Assembly (NCBI GenBank): GCA_903813345.2 | Contig: CAIIXF020000005.1 | Coordinates: 30,755,375 to 30,819,374 of the forward strand | Direction of reading: 5' to 3' | Length of the DNA stretch: 64,000 nt | Source of the DNA: Owenia fusiformis | Lineage: Eukaryota; Annelida; Polychaeta; Sabellida; Oweniidae | In this document: positions 55,801 through 58,800 of the stretch, piece by piece | Numbering within the stretch: position 1 is the first letter of the stretch | How the letters are laid out: every line of letters starts with the position of its first letter | Made by a program: the position numbers and the translations under genes | Notes under the pieces: generated by a model | What the model saw: the letters and a program-made list of their open reading frames with translations, nothing else | Databases searched by the model: none | What the model was told of the DNA's origin: nothing

Positions 55801-58800
55801 TAAAATCAGACATTCTCTACTCTGTTCTAAATGACAGATCATACCTTCCAACAGAAACAATGACAGTGAAGATACAGAAAAAAGAAACAGAGTTGAATGT
55901 TGTTTCAGTGTATAATCCACCAAAGATGAATGCTACCACTTTCATTAATCAACTCCAAGAAGAAGATTTTATGAAAAACTCAAAAACTCTCATCATTGGG
56001 GATTTCAACACAGATTTACTAAAAGATGAAGCTAGTGTGAAAAGATTGAAACAAAGTACTAACATTATGAAGCAGTATATAACTACTCCCACACATAGGG
56101 CAGGAGGCTTACTTGATCATATATATGCCAACCAATGTGCCAGAGATGATGTTATATCTAGTGGCACATTTGACTGTTATTACTCGGATCACTGTGGACT
56201 ATTTGTCATTCTTGAACTTGACAAAGTATCAACATAGTGTGGTACAGCTTACTACTATGATAATGGTAATGTGTGTTCAGCATCATATGGTGAAAAACAT
56301 TATAGACTTTGTTGTAGCCAGATGCATTGCAGATAATTTGTGTCAGCCATATTAAAATTAAAGGCAGAATACATTACAATGTTTTGTAAGAGAGCCATAT
56401 TAAAATAAATTGCTCAATTGACAACTGAAGGCAGAATACACAGTAATATTTTATAAGAGATCCTAAGAAAAAAGTCATGTCTGTATCATTGTAATATATG
56501 AGAATCTAAGGCAATAAAGGCATGTCTTTGTATCTTTGTAATATATAATGTAAGAGAATGTAAGATAAAAAGTCATGCCTCTGTATCATTGTAATGTACG
56601 AGAATCTAAAAGAAAAAAGTCATATGTTTGTATCTTTGTAATATATAATGTAAGATAAAAAAGTCATTTCTTTGTATCATTAAAATGTACGAGAATCTAA
56701 GAGAAAAAAACTCATGTCTTTGTATCTTTGTAATATATATAATGTAAGAGAATGTAAGATAAAAAAGTCATTTCTTTGTATCATTGAAATGTACGAGAAT
56801 CTAAGACAAAAAGTCATGTCTTTGTATCTTTGTAGTGTACGAGCAAGTTCTTTAGTCATTTTGTTCCAATATACATACTTACTTAACTTAAGTAAAATGT
56901 CCGTTAACCATTGAGTAACTCTTTTGTAAACTTCAAATATTACTAGAGACAAGTTATTTCGATTATGAAGCCACCATTTTTATGCTATGTGCATCCTATC
57001 ATGTTATCTTTATGCTATTCTGACATATCAAAACACTGACTAACTGCTAAAACATGTCAAACATTGACTAAAATAAAATGTAAGCAAACCTAAGGTACCA
57101 GCCTACTGTATGTCTTTATAATATCATGTGTAAACATATATAAAACCTGGTTGCCAACTAGCCAAAGTGTCATAAGACAGTATTATGAGTAATTCAAAAA
57201 TCAAATATAAACAAAATCTCTCTTTTACTTTCGATATACTAAAAAACAAAAAATAAATAATGGCAGCCATTTTCAAATAAGACAGTGTGCCATGCTTAAG
57301 AGTATTCACATACCAAATATAAACAAAATCGCTCCACTATTTTACACTAAGTTACAGCAAAAACTGTAAAATAGTATGTAAAGGCCACCATTTTACAAGA
57401 TGGCTGTCATGTGTTTCTTAAATATCTACATTTTTAACTTTATTATGTTCTATATATCTTCTTTACATTAAAAACACATTGGAATTACATTTTTATATAT
57501 TGTATCCAAATTTGTGTAAAATCGGCACTTAAATGGACGCCATTTTGAAACAAGCAGCCATTTTCAAAATCAGCTTTCGAGCAGAACTTCTACCCCCATA
57601 GAGCATAAGTGTACAAAATATGAACAAAATTGGGCCAACGATATTTGAGTTATCGTCCAGACGGACGGCCGCCTTCTACCAAAAGTGTCATTAGACAGTG
57701 TTACATGCTTATATTATTCACATACCAAATATGAACAAAATTGCTCCACTACTTTTCAAGTTATAGTAAAATAAGTTAAAATGGCGGCCATTTTTCAAAA
57801 TGGCCACCTTCTACCAAAAGTATCATTAGACAGTGTGCCATGCTTATAGTATTCACATACCAAATATGAACAAAATCGCTCCACTACTTTTCGTGTTATA
57901 GTAAAATAAGTTAAAATGGCCGCCTTTTACCAAAAGTATCATTAGACAGTGTGCCATGCTTATAGTATTCACATACCAAATATGAACAAAATCGCTCCAC
58001 TACTTTTCCAGTTATAGTAAAATAAGTTAAAATGGCGGGAAAAATGGCCGCCTTCTACCAAAAGTGTCATTAGACAGTGTCCAAAATGGCCGCCTTTTAC
58101 CAAAAGTATCATTAGACAGTGTGCCATGCTTATAGTATTCACATACCAAATATGAACAAAATCGCTCCACTACTTTTCGAGTTATAGTAAAATAAGTTAA
58201 AATGGCGGCCATTTTTCAAAATGGCCGCCTTCTACCAAAAGTGTCATTAGACAGTGTGCCATGCTTATAGTATTCATATACCAAATATGAACAAAATCGC
58301 TCCACTACTTTTCAAGTTACAGCAAAAATCGTAAAATAACGAGTAAAGACCGCCATTTTTCAAGATGGCTGCCATGTGCTTCTTTAATATCTACATTTCT
58401 AGCTTTATTAATGTCCTATATAATTTTTTTACATTTGAAACATATTATGTTATAGTTTTTAATATTGCACCCAAATTACTGTAAAATCGGCACTAAAATG
58501 GCCGCCATTTTTGAATCAGTGGCCATTTTGAAAATCGGCTTTCGAGCAGAACTTCTACTTCCATAGGGTATATGTGTACAAAATATGAACAAAATCGGGC
58601 CAGCGGTATTTGAGTTATTGCCCGGACGGACGGACGGACGGACGTACGTACGTACGGACGGACGTACGTACGGACGGACGGACGTACGTACGGACGGACG
58701 GACGTACGTACGGACGGACGGACGGACGGACGGACGGAGGCGTTCCCTATATCCCTCCGAACTTCGTTCGATGGGATAAAAATCAAATTTGTCCGAAGCA

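Larger units (their letters stand above)
32136..58781 (+). mobile_element. Giant Helentron-like rolling-circle transposon, about 26.6 kb
   Basis: Both ends are fixed by comparison with an uninterrupted mirror copy of the target unit (59074-59466). The left unit breaks at 32135 and resumes at about 58782, within an oligo-A run, as expected for T/T insertion of Helentrons. The 5' end carries ATCCCATCGAAC (32167-32178). The 3' end has the hairpin ATCCCTCCGAAC-TTC-GTTCGATGGGAT (58751-58777), so the same motif appears inverted at both ends. Rep, helicase and EEP endonuclease are encoded in the matching orientation. Inside also lie a spliced kinase gene, a coiled-coil gene and several repeat arrays. 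An alternative is a smaller hairpin-ended element (both flanks) with a second autonomous Helentron nested in it; the sequence alone does not exclude this. Confidence 0.72.
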
